NCBI RefSeq assembly: GCF_022808615.1
Contig: NZ_JAKZKS010000001.1
Location: 310,001-374,000 of the forward strand
Source of the DNA: Bacillus sp. FJAT-47783
Lineage (GTDB): Bacteria; Bacillota; Bacilli; Bacillales; Aeribacillaceae
Length of the DNA: 64,000 nt
Direction of reading: 5' to 3'
Of the stretch, positions 30,530 through 40,326 are shown one piece after another. A program made the position numbers and the translations under genes. Position 1 is the stretch's first letter. Every line of letters begins with the position of its first letter. Below the pieces are notes generated by a model. It was not told where the DNA came from and made no database searches. It was given only the letters and a program-made list of their open reading frames with translations.

Positions 30530-30575
30530 AGTGACACTTCATTACAATTTTAAGGTAGGGTCAATAGCGGGATAA
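30527..30575 (+). repeat. Degenerate short family A repeat abutting copy 2
   Basis: AAAGTGACACTTCATT followed by AAGGTAGGGTC and GCGGGATAAAG echoes the two ends of family A with the middle missing. It lies head to tail with the next copy, sharing the GATAAAGTG junction. Confidence 0.5.
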
Positions 30576-30731
30576 AGTGAAACTTCATTCAGTGGGGGTT
30601 TTTTTCATCCCCCACTGAATGTTAGTTGAACCAATCGGACCTTTACGGGCAGTTGCCCCCACACCTATCTTCTTTTCTTTACGACAAAATCTTAAGGTGG
30701 GGGTCTTCCTGCCCGTTAAGAGTGGGATAAA
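30571..30731 (+). repeat. Dispersed intergenic repeat family A, copy 2
   Basis: GATAAAGTGAAACTTCATT begins the element, ATTCAGTGGGGG/CCCCCACTGAAT forms a perfect 12-bp hairpin arm pair, and the element ends CCCGTTAAGAGTGGGATAAAG. The middle shares GGACCTTTACGGGC and the CACCTATCTTCTT block with copy 1 but lacks about 60 bp. Confidence 0.85.
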
Positions 30732-30735
30732 GTAT

Positions 30736-30771
30736 AAAGAAGGCTGTCGAAAGTTTCTCGACAGCCTTTCA
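30736..30771. terminator. Terminator of lysA
   Basis: AAGGCTGTCGA-aagttt-TCGACAGCCTT, a perfect inverted repeat with flanking A-rich and T-rich stretches, lies between convergent ypuA and lysA. Confidence 0.8.
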
Positions 30772-32100
30772 TTATTTTGTACTTACAACCGATTTGCATT
30801 TTAAAGGGACATCTAATTTTATTAAGTCTTCATAGCTTTCTCGTCGAATGACGAGCTCAGCTTTACCATTTTCGGCAAATACAACAGCCGGTCTTTGAAT
30901 GCGATTGTAATTGTTAGCCATGGAGTATCCGTACGCACCTGTACAAAATACAGCTAATATATCCCCTGTTTTCGGTTCAGGCAGTTGAATATCCCATATT
31001 AACATATCACCGCTTTCACAACACTTACCCGCAATGGATACTTGTTTAGATGGAGCTTCATTCATACGGTTAGCAAGTAGTGCCTCGTATTTTGCTTGAT
31101 ATAAAGCCGGACGTATATTATCACTCATCCCACCATCTACTGCTACATATTTCCGAATATCAGGAACCGTCTTTTGCGAGCCAACTGTATAAAGTGTCGT
31201 CCCCGCATCTCCAACTAACGAACGCCCGGGTTCAATCCAAATTTCAGGAATTGGGATATTGAGTTTTTCTGCATGTTCTTTCACAACTTCAACCATTTTT
31301 TCAACATAAATACTCATCGGAATCGGATCATCTTCTTTAGTGTATCGAATCCCAAATCCTCCTCCTAAGTTGACAACGGTTGGTAAATAGCGATAATTCT
31401 CTTTCCATTGACTAATTTTTTGAAAGATTTTTTCTGTTGCTAAAACAAAACCTTTCGTTTCAAAGATTTGCGAGCCAATATGACAGTGAATTCCTAATAA
31501 TTTGATCCATTCATGGTTCAATACCATTTCAATCGCTTTTTCGATTTGACCATTATGGAGATCAAAACCAAATTTCGAATCTTCTTGACCTGTTGTAATA
31601 TAATCATGTGTATGTGCTTCAACTCCCGGTGTCACCCGAAGAAGAATATCAACTTTTTGTTTTTTATGACGGGTCATTTGTTTTAAAAGGCTTATTTCAT
31701 GAAAGTTATCAACAACGATACAGCCGATATTCGCATTTAAAGCCATTTCTAATTCTTCTGAACTTTTATTGTTCCCGTGAAAATGAATTTTCTCAGGAGA
31801 AAATCCCGCTTGTAACGCTGTATATAGCTCTCCTCCAGAAACGACATCTAACGATAAACCTTCTTGATCCGCTAGCTGAAACATGGCGATAGAAGAAAAC
31901 GCCTTACTTGCATAGGCAACTTGCGCTGTAATCCCTAATTGTTCAAATGTTTTTTTAAATTCCCGCGCGCGTCTCCGGATTAGTGACACATCGTAAACGT
32001 ATAAAGGGGTCCCATATTTCTTCGCAAGCTCGACTGTATCTACACCACCTACTTCTAAATGGCCTAATTCATTCACTTTACTCGTTCCATGTAAATACAC
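30772..32100 (-). CDS. lysA: Diaminopimelate decarboxylase
   Basis: This 442-residue PLP enzyme of alanine-racemase fold converts meso-diaminopimelate to lysine and CO2. The PLP lysine lies in VAYASKAFSS (near 62). Further motifs: GVEAHTHDYI, HCHIGSQIF, NLGGGFGI, EPGRSLVGDAG and CCESGDM. It is next to spoVAF as in B. subtilis. No L-box (lysine riboswitch) was recognised in the 190-bp upstream region. Confidence 0.96.
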   Translation of the reverse strand: MYLHGTSKVNELGHLEVGGVDTVELAKKYGTPLYVYDVSLIRRRAREFKKTFEQLGITAQVAYASKAFSSIAMFQLADQEGLSLDVVSGGELYTALQAGFSPEKIHFHGNNKSSEELEMALNANIGCIVVDNFHEISLLKQMTRHKKQKVDILLRVTPGVEAHTHDYITTGQEDSKFGFDLHNGQIEKAIEMVLNHEWIKLLGIHCHIGSQIFETKGFVLATEKIFQKISQWKENYRYLPTVVNLGGGFGIRYTKEDDPIPMSIYVEKMVEVVKEHAEKLNIPIPEIWIEPGRSLVGDAGTTLYTVGSQKTVPDIRKYVAVDGGMSDNIRPALYQAKYEALLANRMNEAPSKQVSIAGKCCESGDMLIWDIQLPEPKTGDILAVFCTGAYGYSMANNYNRIQRPAVVFAENGKAELVIRRESYEDLIKLDVPLKCKSVVSTK

Positions 32101-32289
32101 TTTGTAGCCCCCTTTTCATAGAAAACATCCTAATAAACATTCATCCTTTAAATAGTTAAAAATACATTATCATAAATTAATGGCTGTTTCAATGAATATT
32201 TATGCATCTTTGTCGGGCTATATGGATTCTAAATAGATTGCAGGTGATAACAGAATCCCCTTAATCGAATGAATGACGAGTAAAGTTTC

Positions 32290-33759
32290 TCATGATGTCG
32301 GTTGTTTTTTTACATTTTGTGGATGAACGATACTTGGCCGAAGTTTAGCCCCAGGTACAGATGTTCGAATAACAATTTGCCAAATGGCCTTAGGATTAAA
32401 TGGAATAAACGGCCATAAATAAGGTGTATTTAAAGAACGTATGCTCGCAAGCAATAAAATATACAATGTTGAGCCAATAACAAACCCTGGAATTTGAAAA
32501 ATAGCGACGAGTATTAACAAAAAAAGCCGAACCATTTTATTGGCAATGCTTAGTTCATAACTCGGAGTTGTAAACGTTCCAATTGCCGCAATGGAAACAT
32601 ATAAAATAACTTCAGGGACAAATAATCCAACATCAATCGCAATTTGACCGATAAGTGCCGCAGCAATTAATCCCATTGCAACAGATAAAGCAGTCGGTGT
32701 ATGGATCGCTGCCATCCGCAAAAACTCAATGCCAAGATCCGCTAAAAACAACTGGACAATGACAGGAATGTTTTTTTGCTCATTCGGTCCAATATATGCT
32801 AAATTTTCTGGTAGTAAGGACGGTTCTAAAACGAATAAAAACCATAATGGTAATAAAAAAATCGATGACATAATCCCGATAAAGCGTACCCATCGTAAAA
32901 ACGTTCCGACAGCAGGTGCTTGCCGATACTCTTCAGCATGCTGAACGTGATGAAAAAAAGTAGTCGGTGTAATAATAACACTCGGAGACGTATCAACCAT
33001 AATGATGACATGTCCTTCTAAAAGATGATTCGCCGCAACGTCTGCTCTCTCCGTATATCGAACGAGTGGAAAAGGATTGTAGCCCTGCTTTACTAAAAAT
33101 TCTTCAACGGTTTTATCTGCCATTGTCAGACCATCGATTTTTATCGTATTTAATTCTTTCTTAATAACTTCGATTAATCCCGGATCGGCTACATCCTCTA
33201 CATAGGCGATGCAAATATCCGTCTTCGATCGTTCACCTACTTTTAAAATTTCGTACCGGAGCCGTTCATCTCGAATTCTTCTTCTAATTAAAGCTGTGTT
33301 CACAATGATATTTTCAACAAATCCATCACGTGCTCCGCGCACAACTTTCTCAGTATCTGGTTCTTCCGGTGACCTCCCCGGATAGCTTCGGACATCTACA
33401 ACAAATCCAAAGTCGCATCCTTCAATGATAAAAATGATTAACCCAGATAACAATTGATCCACTGCTTCATCTAATGTTTTGATCGGACTAACTTGTTGAT
33501 GAATAAGTCTGTTTTCTATAATATCCTTAACTTTTGAACTTTCCACTTCATGATCATTAACTTCCGTCATTTGACGAAGTAAATCAATAATAAATTGTGT
33601 GTCACACAAACCGTTCACATAATATAAATGAACTTGTTTACCCAAAATATTGATTTTTCTTACACCTAAATCAAAGCTCGTCCCTAAGCCGATATGTTCT
33701 TTAAAAAATCGTTCATTCTCAGCTAAATGTGGTGAAATTGGCGTTTTCTCTTGTGTCAT
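32290..33759 (-). CDS. spoVAF: Stage V sporulation protein AF (GerA-family)
   Basis: This 489-residue protein resembles the A subunits of germinant receptors: soluble N-terminal domain (to about 290), then about five TM helices, with [21 protein letters not shown] and the [12 protein letters not shown] block. The ATG at 33759 has AAGGAG at eight bases; the upstream in-frame GTG would touch the SD. It is the last gene of spoVA and accelerates DPA release in B. subtilis germination. Confidence 0.94.
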   Translation of the reverse strand: MTQEKTPISPHLAENERFFKEHIGLGTSFDLGVRKINILGKQVHLYYVNGLCDTQFIIDLLRQMTEVNDHEVESSKVKDIIENRLIHQQVSPIKTLDEAVDQLLSGLIIFIIEGCDFGFVVDVRSYPGRSPEEPDTEKVVRGARDGFVENIIVNTALIRRRIRDERLRYEILKVGERSKTDICIAYVEDVADPGLIEVIKKELNTIKIDGLTMADKTVEEFLVKQGYNPFPLVRYTERADVAANHLLEGHVIIMVDTSPSVIITPTTFFHHVQHAEEYRQAPAVGTFLRWVRFIGIMSSIFLLPLWFLFVLEPSLLPENLAYIGPNEQKNIPVIVQLFLADLGIEFLRMAAIHTPTALSVAMGLIAAALIGQIAIDVGLFVPEVILYVSIAAIGTFTTPSYELSIANKMVRLFLLILVAIFQIPGFVIGSTLYILLLASIRSLNTPYLWPFIPFNPKAIWQIVIRTSVPGAKLRPSIVHPQNVKKQPTS

Positions 33760-34318
33760 AATCCCCACTCCTTTCTAATATTACTTGCACGGCCTTTATC
33801 GTAATCGGTGCTCCACGCTCTACATGGTCCTTTCGATTCATTTTTCCAATATCTCCAATGCCTACAACGACAGGAATATTAAGCTGGTCTAAACAATAAA
33901 CAGTATCCCCATTTATTCTTCCCTCTTCAATATCTGGTACACCATATTTATCAACGCCAAATGTCGATAAATTCCCGTACCGATCAATGCTAACATCCAC
34001 TTTCGTCCATTCTTTACAATTTGATTTTGAGGCAACAGCAATGGCACCTAGTACTTTAATTTGTTTATGGCTTGCAACATATTTTAACGCTCGTTCTCCC
34101 GGTCCTTCTCCTTGTAAGCCACAATCGTCAAACAGGACAAAAACAGGGTCATAAGGAGTTTGTAAAATTAATTCAACGATCTCTTTACCACTTAAGTACG
34201 ACGGGTTTCCTTTCGATTGCGATATACAACGTCCCCCTAGTTTAGATGCAACGTACTCGACCGTTTTCAGTGCATATTCATCTCCATCTGTAACGAGTAT
34301 GACCCTTCTTACATTCAT
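33719..34318 (-). CDS. spoVAEA: Stage V sporulation protein AEa
   Basis: This 199-residue soluble protein begins [20 protein letters not shown] and contains [21 protein letters not shown]. Family knowledge: it interacts with SpoVAF and modulates DPA release rather than being essential. It overlaps spoVAF by 41 bp and starts 6 bp after spoVAE. Confidence 0.94.
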   Translation of the reverse strand: MNVRRVILVTDGDEYALKTVEYVASKLGGRCISQSKGNPSYLSGKEIVELILQTPYDPVFVLFDDCGLQGEGPGERALKYVASHKQIKVLGAIAVASKSNCKEWTKVDVSIDRYGNLSTFGVDKYGVPDIEEGRINGDTVYCLDQLNIPVVVGIGDIGKMNRKDHVERGAPITIKAVQVILERSGDYDTRENANFTTFS

Positions 34319-34324
34319 GCCATC

Positions 34325-34675
34325 CTATCCTTTCGGTTTAAAAATGAGTGCGATGAGAAAAGCAAACAAAATGGCAGAGGAAATCCCAGCAGAGGTTAAT
34401 TCAAATACCCCCATACCAAGTCCTATTAATCCATGTTTCTCGGCTTCCTTCATCGCACCATGGAGTATCGAATGACCAAAGCTTGTAATCGGAACGGTTG
34501 CACCTGCACCGGCAAACTCAATAAATTGATCATAAATACCAAATCCATCAAGTATCGCTCCAGCTACAACAAATGAGCTCATCACATGCGCAGGTGTTAA
34601 TTTTAAAAAATCTAGTAAAAGTTGCCCGACAATACATATTAAACCACCGACAACAAAAGCAATTACATACTCCAT
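34325..34675 (-). CDS. spoVAE: Stage V sporulation protein AE (AEb), DPA channel subunit
   Basis: This 116-residue integral membrane protein has about four TM helices and the SpoVAC/AE family motif [23 protein letters not shown] (which aligns with the SpoVAC sequence). It forms part of the dipicolinic acid channel in the spore inner membrane. Spacing from spoVAD is two bases. Confidence 0.95.
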   Translation of the reverse strand: MEYVIAFVVGGLICIVGQLLLDFLKLTPAHVMSSFVVAGAILDGFGIYDQFIEFAGAGATVPITSFGHSILHGAMKEAEKHGLIGLGMGVFELTSAGISSAILFAFLIALIFKPKG

Positions 34676-34677
34676 GT

Positions 34678-35700
34678 TTAATGATTTACTCTCCTTTCAA
34701 CCCGTTCAAACACAACACCATGAGCTACGGTTGGTATGGACTCCTTTTGCTGAATCATCACTGGACTTAATAGTGCTCCTGTTGCGACAACAAATACTCG
34801 TTTTACCTCGCCAGTGCGTAACATATCAAAAATATGACTGTACGTGACAACAGCTGAACAAGCACAACCACTTCCACCTGCAAACACCTTTTGATCAGGT
34901 CGATAAATCATAAGTCCGCAATCTTCATGTTTTTCATCAATATCAATTTGTTCCTCTTTTAATAACTCTTTCAAGATTGGACTCCCAATCGCTGATAGAT
35001 CCCCTGTTACAATCATGTCATAGTCAGCGGGTGTTCGGTTTAAATCTTGTAAATGCTGCTGTATCGTATCTGCGGCTGCAGGTGCCATCGCTGACCCCAT
35101 ATCAAACGGATTTTTCACTCCATAATCAACGACCTTTCCAATTGTCGCAGAAGTAATGACAATCTCTCCATAATCTCGACTCATTAGTACAGCACCTGCT
35201 CCTGTTACGGTTGATGTAGCTGTGTCTGGTTTTTGTCCGCCATATTCAGTCGGATATCGAAATTGCCGTTCCGCCGTTGCATTATGGCTGCTCGTAGCTG
35301 CTATCACTTTATTTGCAAATCCACTATCGATAAGTTGTGAAGAAACAGCAATCGTTTCCATCGACGATGAACATGCACCAAACATGCAAATGGTTGGAAT
35401 CCCTAAATGCCTCGCCACATAGTTTGCCGTCACATTTTGATTGAGTAAATCTCCTGCTATAAAAAAATCAACATCTCGGATTTCGATTTTCGACTTTTCC
35501 ATACACTTTTCGATCGCTTGCTCCATTAAACGTCGTTCTGCCAACTCCCAATTAACTTCACCACAATAAAGGTCGTCGTGACAAACGTCATATTTTTGCC
35601 CAAATCGTCCGGAAGCCTCTTTGGGCCCGACAGCGGTACCGGCACCATTGACATAAATGCGATTTTGAAATGTCCACGTTTGTCGCCCCATTAATCCCAT
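34678..35700 (-). CDS. spoVAD: Stage V sporulation protein AD, DPA-binding protein
   Basis: This 340-residue protein has a thiolase-like fold: [21 protein letters not shown] near residue 110, [20 protein letters not shown], and [16 protein letters not shown]. subtilis SpoVAD binds Ca-DPA and faces the spore interior. SD AGGAATGA. It follows spoVAC by 20 bp. Confidence 0.96.
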   Translation of the reverse strand: MGLMGRQTWTFQNRIYVNGAGTAVGPKEASGRFGQKYDVCHDDLYCGEVNWELAERRLMEQAIEKCMEKSKIEIRDVDFFIAGDLLNQNVTANYVARHLGIPTICMFGACSSSMETIAVSSQLIDSGFANKVIAATSSHNATAERQFRYPTEYGGQKPDTATSTVTGAGAVLMSRDYGEIVITSATIGKVVDYGVKNPFDMGSAMAPAAADTIQQHLQDLNRTPADYDMIVTGDLSAIGSPILKELLKEEQIDIDEKHEDCGLMIYRPDQKVFAGGSGCACSAVVTYSHIFDMLRTGEVKRVFVVATGALLSPVMIQQKESIPTVAHGVVFERVERRVNH

Positions 35701-35720
35701 AAGCTATCATTCCTTTCATC

Positions 35721-36176
35721 TCAACGAATGGAGAGACTGAAAATATAGCGAATTAATCCAACTATGTATGCAGATACAACCCCAAAAACGATGACGTTAC
35801 CTGCTAATTTGAACATATTGGTCGCAACCCCTAATACGAGTCCTTCACTTTTATGCTCTAAAGCTGCACTCGTCATCGAGTTCGCAAAACCGGTTACCGG
35901 TACAGCAGAACCAGCACCAGCAAATTGACCGATTTTATCATATATCCCGAAACCTGTTAATAATGCAGAAATTAAAATTAACGTCGCGACCGTTGGATTC
36001 CCTGCGTTTTCTTTAGAAAAATGAAACACGTTTATATACATATTTTGCAGCAATTGTCCAAACGCGCAAATAGCTCCACCAACGAAAAAAGCCTTTAGAC
36101 CATTTAACATATAATTCGGCTTCGGCTGAAATTGTTTAATTTGATTGGCGTAATCGTCTTTCATTTTCTTCTTCAC
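35721..36176 (-). CDS. spoVAC: Stage V sporulation protein AC, mechanosensitive DPA channel
   Basis: The GTG at 36176 (VKKKMKDDYANQ) is preceded by AAGGGG at correct spacing and gives 151 residues, like B. subtilis SpoVAC (150). The 19 in-frame codons upstream are excluded. Membrane segments flank the signature LLTGFGIYDKIGQFAGAGSAV and PVTGFANSMTSAALEHKSEG. It is a stretch-gated channel for DPA in germination. Confidence 0.94.
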   Translation of the reverse strand: MKKKMKDDYANQIKQFQPKPNYMLNGLKAFFVGGAICAFGQLLQNMYINVFHFSKENAGNPTVATLILISALLTGFGIYDKIGQFAGAGSAVPVTGFANSMTSAALEHKSEGLVLGVATNMFKLAGNVIVFGVVSAYIVGLIRYIFSLSIR

Positions 36177-36192
36177 TATGGTCACCCCTTTA

Positions 36193-36615
36193 TTAGTGAT
36201 CGACAAAATATAGCCAGTGAAATAATGATCCAACTACTTTCCCAAAAACGATCGCAGCTAATAACATCACAATATTTCGTTCCATACCAATTCGTTTCGT
36301 TAATAAAGGGATTACATTTAACACTTCCGTTAATGCTGCAGCAAGCATCCCAACAAAAATACCGTTGAAAAAACCTATGATTGACAACCAAAATGGAGAA
36401 GCATTGAACGTTGGTTCCATTAAGCTAAGTACCCCACCCATAATGGCACCAGCAATCACGCCCCATTCATAAAAGCGAATAAACGATATCGTCTTTGTAA
36501 GTTGCATTAATCGAGGAATAATACCAAGCACCGTTAAAAAAGCGACAAATCCTGCTCCTACTGCAAATCCTGCCGATAATCCGATAAACATGATGAATAA
36601 CACATTAATGACCAT
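36193..36615 (-). CDS. spoVAB: Stage V sporulation protein AB
   Basis: This 140-residue membrane protein has about four TM helices (for example LFIMFIGLSAGFAVGAGFVAF at the start). A conserved member of spoVA, with no enzymatic motif. Overlaps the spoVAA 3' end by 11 bp. Confidence 0.93.
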   Translation of the reverse strand: MVINVLFIMFIGLSAGFAVGAGFVAFLTVLGIIPRLMQLTKTISFIRFYEWGVIAGAIMGGVLSLMEPTFNASPFWLSIIGFFNGIFVGMLAAALTEVLNVIPLLTKRIGMERNIVMLLAAIVFGKVVGSLFHWLYFVDH

Positions 36616-37225
36616 CGACTTTTTTCATACTTTCTTTGTTTTCATTCATTGAAACATATTTATCAATATTCATTTGATAATTAAACACTTCCACTTCTAA
36701 TGGACTTGGCTCTTCGTTAATACGCTTTCTGAAAACGTGATTAAAAAATAAAACCATACCTAATCCGAGCCCAATAGAATAAGGGATTTGCAGTATCAGC
36801 GGTTTTTCGTTCTCTTCTCCCGTCAATATTCGATATAAACGAATATGGACTTCTTGCATGCTCACATCTTCATGGAAGTTCATAATGGCTAAAGCGGCAC
36901 CTACAAATAGCAATAACCAAACAAATACAAACTTAATAGGAGATAAATTTTTTTTCGGATAGACGACCTCTACAATCGTTTGATTCGATCCGAATGTTTC
37001 AATTTCTACTGATTCCAATAATTGACGAATTTCTTGAACGATGTGAATGACATCAATAACGATAATCGTTTTATCTTCTTTCGTTACGACATGTAAAATG
37101 AGATTTTCAATCTCATCTTTTATCTCCTGATCGGTAACAACCTTTGCTATATCTTTAATCTTTATCGCTTGATCTGGTTTTACTTCAACGCGATTTCGTA
37201 GGCGCAAATAAACAGTACTGTTCAT
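36605..37225 (-). CDS. spoVAA: Stage V sporulation protein AA
   Basis: This 206-residue protein has a soluble N-terminal half (VYLRLRNRVEVKPDQAIKIKD) and two TM helices in the C-terminal half (FVFVWLLLFVGAALAIMNF; IPYSIGLGLGMVLFF). It is the first gene of spoVA, transcribed by sigma-G in the forespore (see promoter). Function in DPA uptake is inferred from operon genetics in B. subtilis. Confidence 0.93.
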   Translation of the reverse strand: MNSTVYLRLRNRVEVKPDQAIKIKDIAKVVTDQEIKDEIENLILHVVTKEDKTIIVIDVIHIVQEIRQLLESVEIETFGSNQTIVEVVYPKKNLSPIKFVFVWLLLFVGAALAIMNFHEDVSMQEVHIRLYRILTGEENEKPLILQIPYSIGLGLGMVLFFNHVFRKRINEEPSPLEVEVFNYQMNIDKYVSMNENKESMKKVDGH

Positions 37226-37265
37226 ACGCTCAACACCCTACTATTTTTATTCTTTTTGTTATATG

Positions 37266-37295
37266 TAGTATGGATTGGATAAGATACTAACATAC
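37266..37295 (-). promoter_or_regulatory. Sigma-G promoter of the spoVA operon
   Basis: On the minus strand, GTATG (37291-37295) fits the sigma-G -35 GHATR, and CATACTA (37266-37272) fits the -10 CATNHTA, with an 18-bp spacer. It lies 41 bp upstream of spoVAA. Confidence 0.75.
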
Positions 37296-37357
37296 AAAAG
37301 ATGCTATCTCCATTTATTTCCACGTAAATTTACCCATATAAAAAATGACCGAATGAG

Positions 37358-38116
37358 CTATCCACTCATTCGGTCTTTCATTTGTTTTAATATTTTCTTT
37401 TCTAGCCTTGAGACTTGTACTTGAGAAATCCCAAGCCTTTCTGCTACTTCTGACTGCGTTTTATCTTTATAGTAGCGTAAATAGACAATAAGACGTTCTC
37501 GCTCATCTAAATCTTCAATCGCATCTTTTAAAGCAATTTTATCAAACCATTTATGTTCTGAATTGTCTGCTATTTGGTCGAGTAATGTAATGGGGTCTCC
37601 GTCATTTTCATATACCGTTTCGTGAATGGATGATGGTGCACGAACAGCTTCCTGTGCAAGAACGACATCTTCAGGTGGAATATCTAGATGGTCAGCAATT
37701 TCTTGAACAGTAGGCACCTTTCCTAACTTTTTCGAAAGCTCTTCTTTTGCCCTACGAATTCTATTTCCTAACTCTTTTAACGAACGACTCACTTTCACTG
37801 TTCCATCATCCCGTATGAAGCGTTGAATCTCCCCGATTATCATTGGAACAGCATATGTTGAGAACTTTACGTCATAGGATAAATCAAATTTATCAACAGA
37901 CTTTAATAACCCAATACAGCCAATTTGAAACAAATCGTCCGGCTCATAGCCTCGATTTAAAAAACGTTGAACGACAGACCATACGAGCCGCATATTTTTT
38001 TGCACGAGAATATCTCTTGCTTCTTGTTCTCCTTGCTGACTTTTTTTAATTAACGCCTTAACCTCATGATCCTTCAACTGTCCATTTGAAAATTCGTTCT
38101 TGACCTCCACATCCAT
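37358..38116 (-). CDS. sigF: Forespore RNA polymerase sigma factor SigF
   Basis: This 252-residue sigma-70 factor lacks region 1.1. Region 2 contains LVQKNMRLVWSVVQRFLNRG and PDDLFQIGCIGLLKSVDKFD with KFSTYAVPMIIGEIQRFIRDD. Region 4 ends with YKDKTQSEVAERLGISQVQVSRLEKKI. The first compartment-specific sigma factor of the forespore, held inactive by SpoIIAB. It follows spoIIAB by 11 bp. Confidence 0.97.
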   Translation of the reverse strand: MDVEVKNEFSNGQLKDHEVKALIKKSQQGEQEARDILVQKNMRLVWSVVQRFLNRGYEPDDLFQIGCIGLLKSVDKFDLSYDVKFSTYAVPMIIGEIQRFIRDDGTVKVSRSLKELGNRIRRAKEELSKKLGKVPTVQEIADHLDIPPEDVVLAQEAVRAPSSIHETVYENDGDPITLLDQIADNSEHKWFDKIALKDAIEDLDERERLIVYLRYYKDKTQSEVAERLGISQVQVSRLEKKILKQMKDRMSG

Positions 38117-38127
38117 AGCTCGTCTCC

Positions 38128-38568
38128 TTAATTACATACAGCTTTACTTTTTGATAAATGCTTCGTCAATTTAACCGTTGTGCCTTTCCCTTCCCTACTT
38201 TCAACATGAATTTCATCCATAAAGTTTTCCATTATGGTAAAACCCATACCAGATCGTTCTAATTCTGGTTTTGTTGTATAAAGTGGTTGGCGTGCCTCAT
38301 TAATATTTTTAATACCATTTCCTTCATCTTTTATCGTTAAATGAACGATATGATCTTCTAATGTACAAGAAATATATACGACTCCATTTGGGTCATGGTC
38401 ATAACCATGAATAATCGCATTTGTTACTGCTTCAGATACGACCGTTTTTATTTCCGTTAATTCATCCATTGTTGGATCTAGTTGAGCAATAAACGCTGCC
38501 ACCGTAACACGAGCAAATGACTCGTTTTGGCTTAGTGCTGAAAACTGAAGGTTCATTTCATTTTTCAT
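38128..38568 (-). CDS. spoIIAB: Anti-sigma-F factor / serine kinase SpoIIAB
   Basis: This 146-residue GHKL kinase has the N-box ([12 protein letters not shown]), the G1 box (IKDEGNGI) and the G2 block (RSGMGFTIM). It binds SigF and phosphorylates SpoIIAA. Its ATG overlaps the spoIIAA stop by 4 bp, so the two are coupled. Confidence 0.97.
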   Translation of the reverse strand: MKNEMNLQFSALSQNESFARVTVAAFIAQLDPTMDELTEIKTVVSEAVTNAIIHGYDHDPNGVVYISCTLEDHIVHLTIKDEGNGIKNINEARQPLYTTKPELERSGMGFTIMENFMDEIHVESREGKGTTVKLTKHLSKSKAVCN

Positions 38569-38918
38569 GATGCCACCCCCAATGTAGCGAGCGCAGCTTT
38601 CTCTGTTTCTTCCAATCGGATAATTTTAAATAGACCGGACATATCCAAAAGACGTTTAATTGGGGGTGAAACGGCACAAACGACCATTTCTCCACCAATG
38701 TTTCGAATTTGTTTATATCGACCTAAGATGACTCCTAATCCTGAACTATCCATAAAACGTAAGTCTTGAAAATTAAATACCATATGCTCAATCTTCTGCG
38801 TCTCTACCACTTCATTTACTTGATTTCGTAATTCTTCCGTTGTATGATGATCTAACTCACCAGAGAGACGTACACATAAGACGTTTTTCTTTACCTCCAT
38901 ATCAATCAAAAGACTCAA
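38565..38918 (-). CDS. spoIIAA: Anti-anti-sigma factor SpoIIAA
   Basis: This 117-residue STAS protein has the phosphorylation motif [15 protein letters not shown] (Ser58). Unphosphorylated protein displaces SpoIIAB from SigF. First gene of the spoIIA operon. The ATG has AGGAGGAG upstream. Confidence 0.96.
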   Translation of the reverse strand: MSLLIDMEVKKNVLCVRLSGELDHHTTEELRNQVNEVVETQKIEHMVFNFQDLRFMDSSGLGVILGRYKQIRNIGGEMVVCAVSPPIKRLLDMSGLFKIIRLEETEKAALATLGVAS

Positions 38919-38952
38919 CTCAAACTCCTCCTTCTAAATGTAAGGATATTGA

Positions 38953-38987
38953 GTCTTTCGTGATACATAGACGTAATTCCTTCTTTA
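38953..38987 (-). promoter_or_regulatory. Candidate sigma-H promoter of spoIIA
   Basis: On the minus strand, AAAGAAGGAATT resembles the sigma-H -35 (RNAGGAWWW), and CACGAAAG about 12-14 bp further resembles the -10 (RNNGAAT) with one mismatch. The B. subtilis spoIIA operon is sigma-H dependent, which supports the call. Confidence 0.5.
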
Positions 38988-39015
38988 TGACAAAACTAGT
39001 GGCTTTTCGCCATAA

Positions 39016-40182
39016 TTACCCAGCTTTTGTAAAGTCACTCAACACTCGTTTAAACAAGGTCCACCAGCTTGCCATATCAATATTTTTCTCCGCTATGAGT
39101 GGACTTTCGACTTTTATTTCTTCTCCCTTCTTCAGCACAAGCGTACCAAGTTTATCTCCTTCTTTTACTGGAGCTTGAACATCTTCCTTGAAAACGACTT
39201 CCTGCTTCATATCATCAATGTTTTCCCCTTTTTTTGTTAAAATCGAAATTGGCTCAGAAGTGACTAAATTGACATGTTTGTCACTACCTTTACTAATTTT
39301 CACTTCTGATACTTTTTCATTTCGAGAAAAAAGCGGATGTGTCTCATATTGACTATAAGCATAATCAAGCATTTTCGTCACTTGTGCGTTTCGATGTTTC
39401 GGTGTTGGTGCACCAAATACAACGGCAATGACGCGCATATCACCTTTTTTTGCCGTAGCTGTTAAACAATATTTCGCTTCCGTTGTATAGCCAGTTTTCA
39501 CTCCATCTACACCTGAATAAAATTTCACTAGACGGTTTGTATTCACGAGCCAAAACTTTTTGTCTGTATTTTGTCTTAAATAGTCTTCATATGCCCCTGT
39601 ATATTTTGTAATGTCTTCATATTTCAATAGTTCTTTTGCCATAATGGCCATGTCTTGTGCTGAGCTGTAATGGCCTTCTTCAGGGAGCCCTGTTGGGTTT
39701 TTAAAATGAGTGTTTTTTAAACCAAGCTCTTTCGCTTTCTCATTCATTTTGTTAACAAACGCCTCTTCTGACCCTGATATTCTTTCCGCCATGGCAACAG
39801 AAGCATCGTTTCCAGAAGCTATTGCAATTCCTTTTAATAAATCTTCGACGGTCATTTCTTCCCCAGCTTCTAAAAAGATTTGCGACCCACCCATTGATGC
39901 GGCATTTTCACTCGTACGCACCTTTTCATCCAGCTTTAATGAACCTTTATCTAGCTCTTCCATAATTAATAACATCGTCATTATTTTGGTCATACTAGCT
40001 GGAGGAAGTTTTTCATCTTCGTTACGGCTAAATAAAACTTCACCTGTATCTCGTTCCATTAAAATCGCGGATCTAACGTCATCAACTAATTGAATGTCCT
40101 TTTCCTTTTCCTTTGCCCCGACTTCCGTTGAGAGCCAAAACAATACGAAGATAGATGTCGTTATCGCAAGTAGTTGTTTCAT
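39016..40182 (-). CDS. dacF: D-alanyl-D-alanine carboxypeptidase DacF
   Basis: The ATG at 40182 (MKQLLAITT) has GGAGGGTG upstream, giving 388 residues; five further codons in frame are not needed. Signal peptide at about 1-22, SMTKIMT as SxxK (near 63), SGND (near 120), and KTG in GVKTGYTTEAKY (near 222). DacF is a forespore-expressed low-molecular-weight PBP that limits cortex cross-linking with DacB. It precedes spoIIAA, as in B. subtilis. Confidence 0.95.
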   Translation of the reverse strand: MKQLLAITTSIFVLFWLSTEVGAKEKEKDIQLVDDVRSAILMERDTGEVLFSRNEDEKLPPASMTKIMTMLLIMEELDKGSLKLDEKVRTSENAASMGGSQIFLEAGEEMTVEDLLKGIAIASGNDASVAMAERISGSEEAFVNKMNEKAKELGLKNTHFKNPTGLPEEGHYSSAQDMAIMAKELLKYEDITKYTGAYEDYLRQNTDKKFWLVNTNRLVKFYSGVDGVKTGYTTEAKYCLTATAKKGDMRVIAVVFGAPTPKHRNAQVTKMLDYAYSQYETHPLFSRNEKVSEVKISKGSDKHVNLVTSEPISILTKKGENIDDMKQEVVFKEDVQAPVKEGDKLGTLVLKKGEEIKVESPLIAEKNIDMASWWTLFKRVLSDFTKAG

Positions 40183-40326
40183 GTCCACACCCTCCATTCT
40201 TTATACGTTCCCATTTTTTCCATTCCTTCACTATTTCATACAAAAAAGTTGGAAAATTGTTTTAAAATGGAGGCATTTTTCTTCTATAAAAAAAAGAATC
40301 AGGAGCTTATCCTGATTCTAAAAACG

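Noticed and set aside
32101-32289. Lysine riboswitch upstream of lysA
   Set aside because: The segment is too short and lacks the conserved L-box blocks.
40183-40326. Sigma-F promoter for dacF
   Set aside because: A GTATG is present, but no -10 matching GGNNANNNTA or CATNNTA at proper spacing was found.
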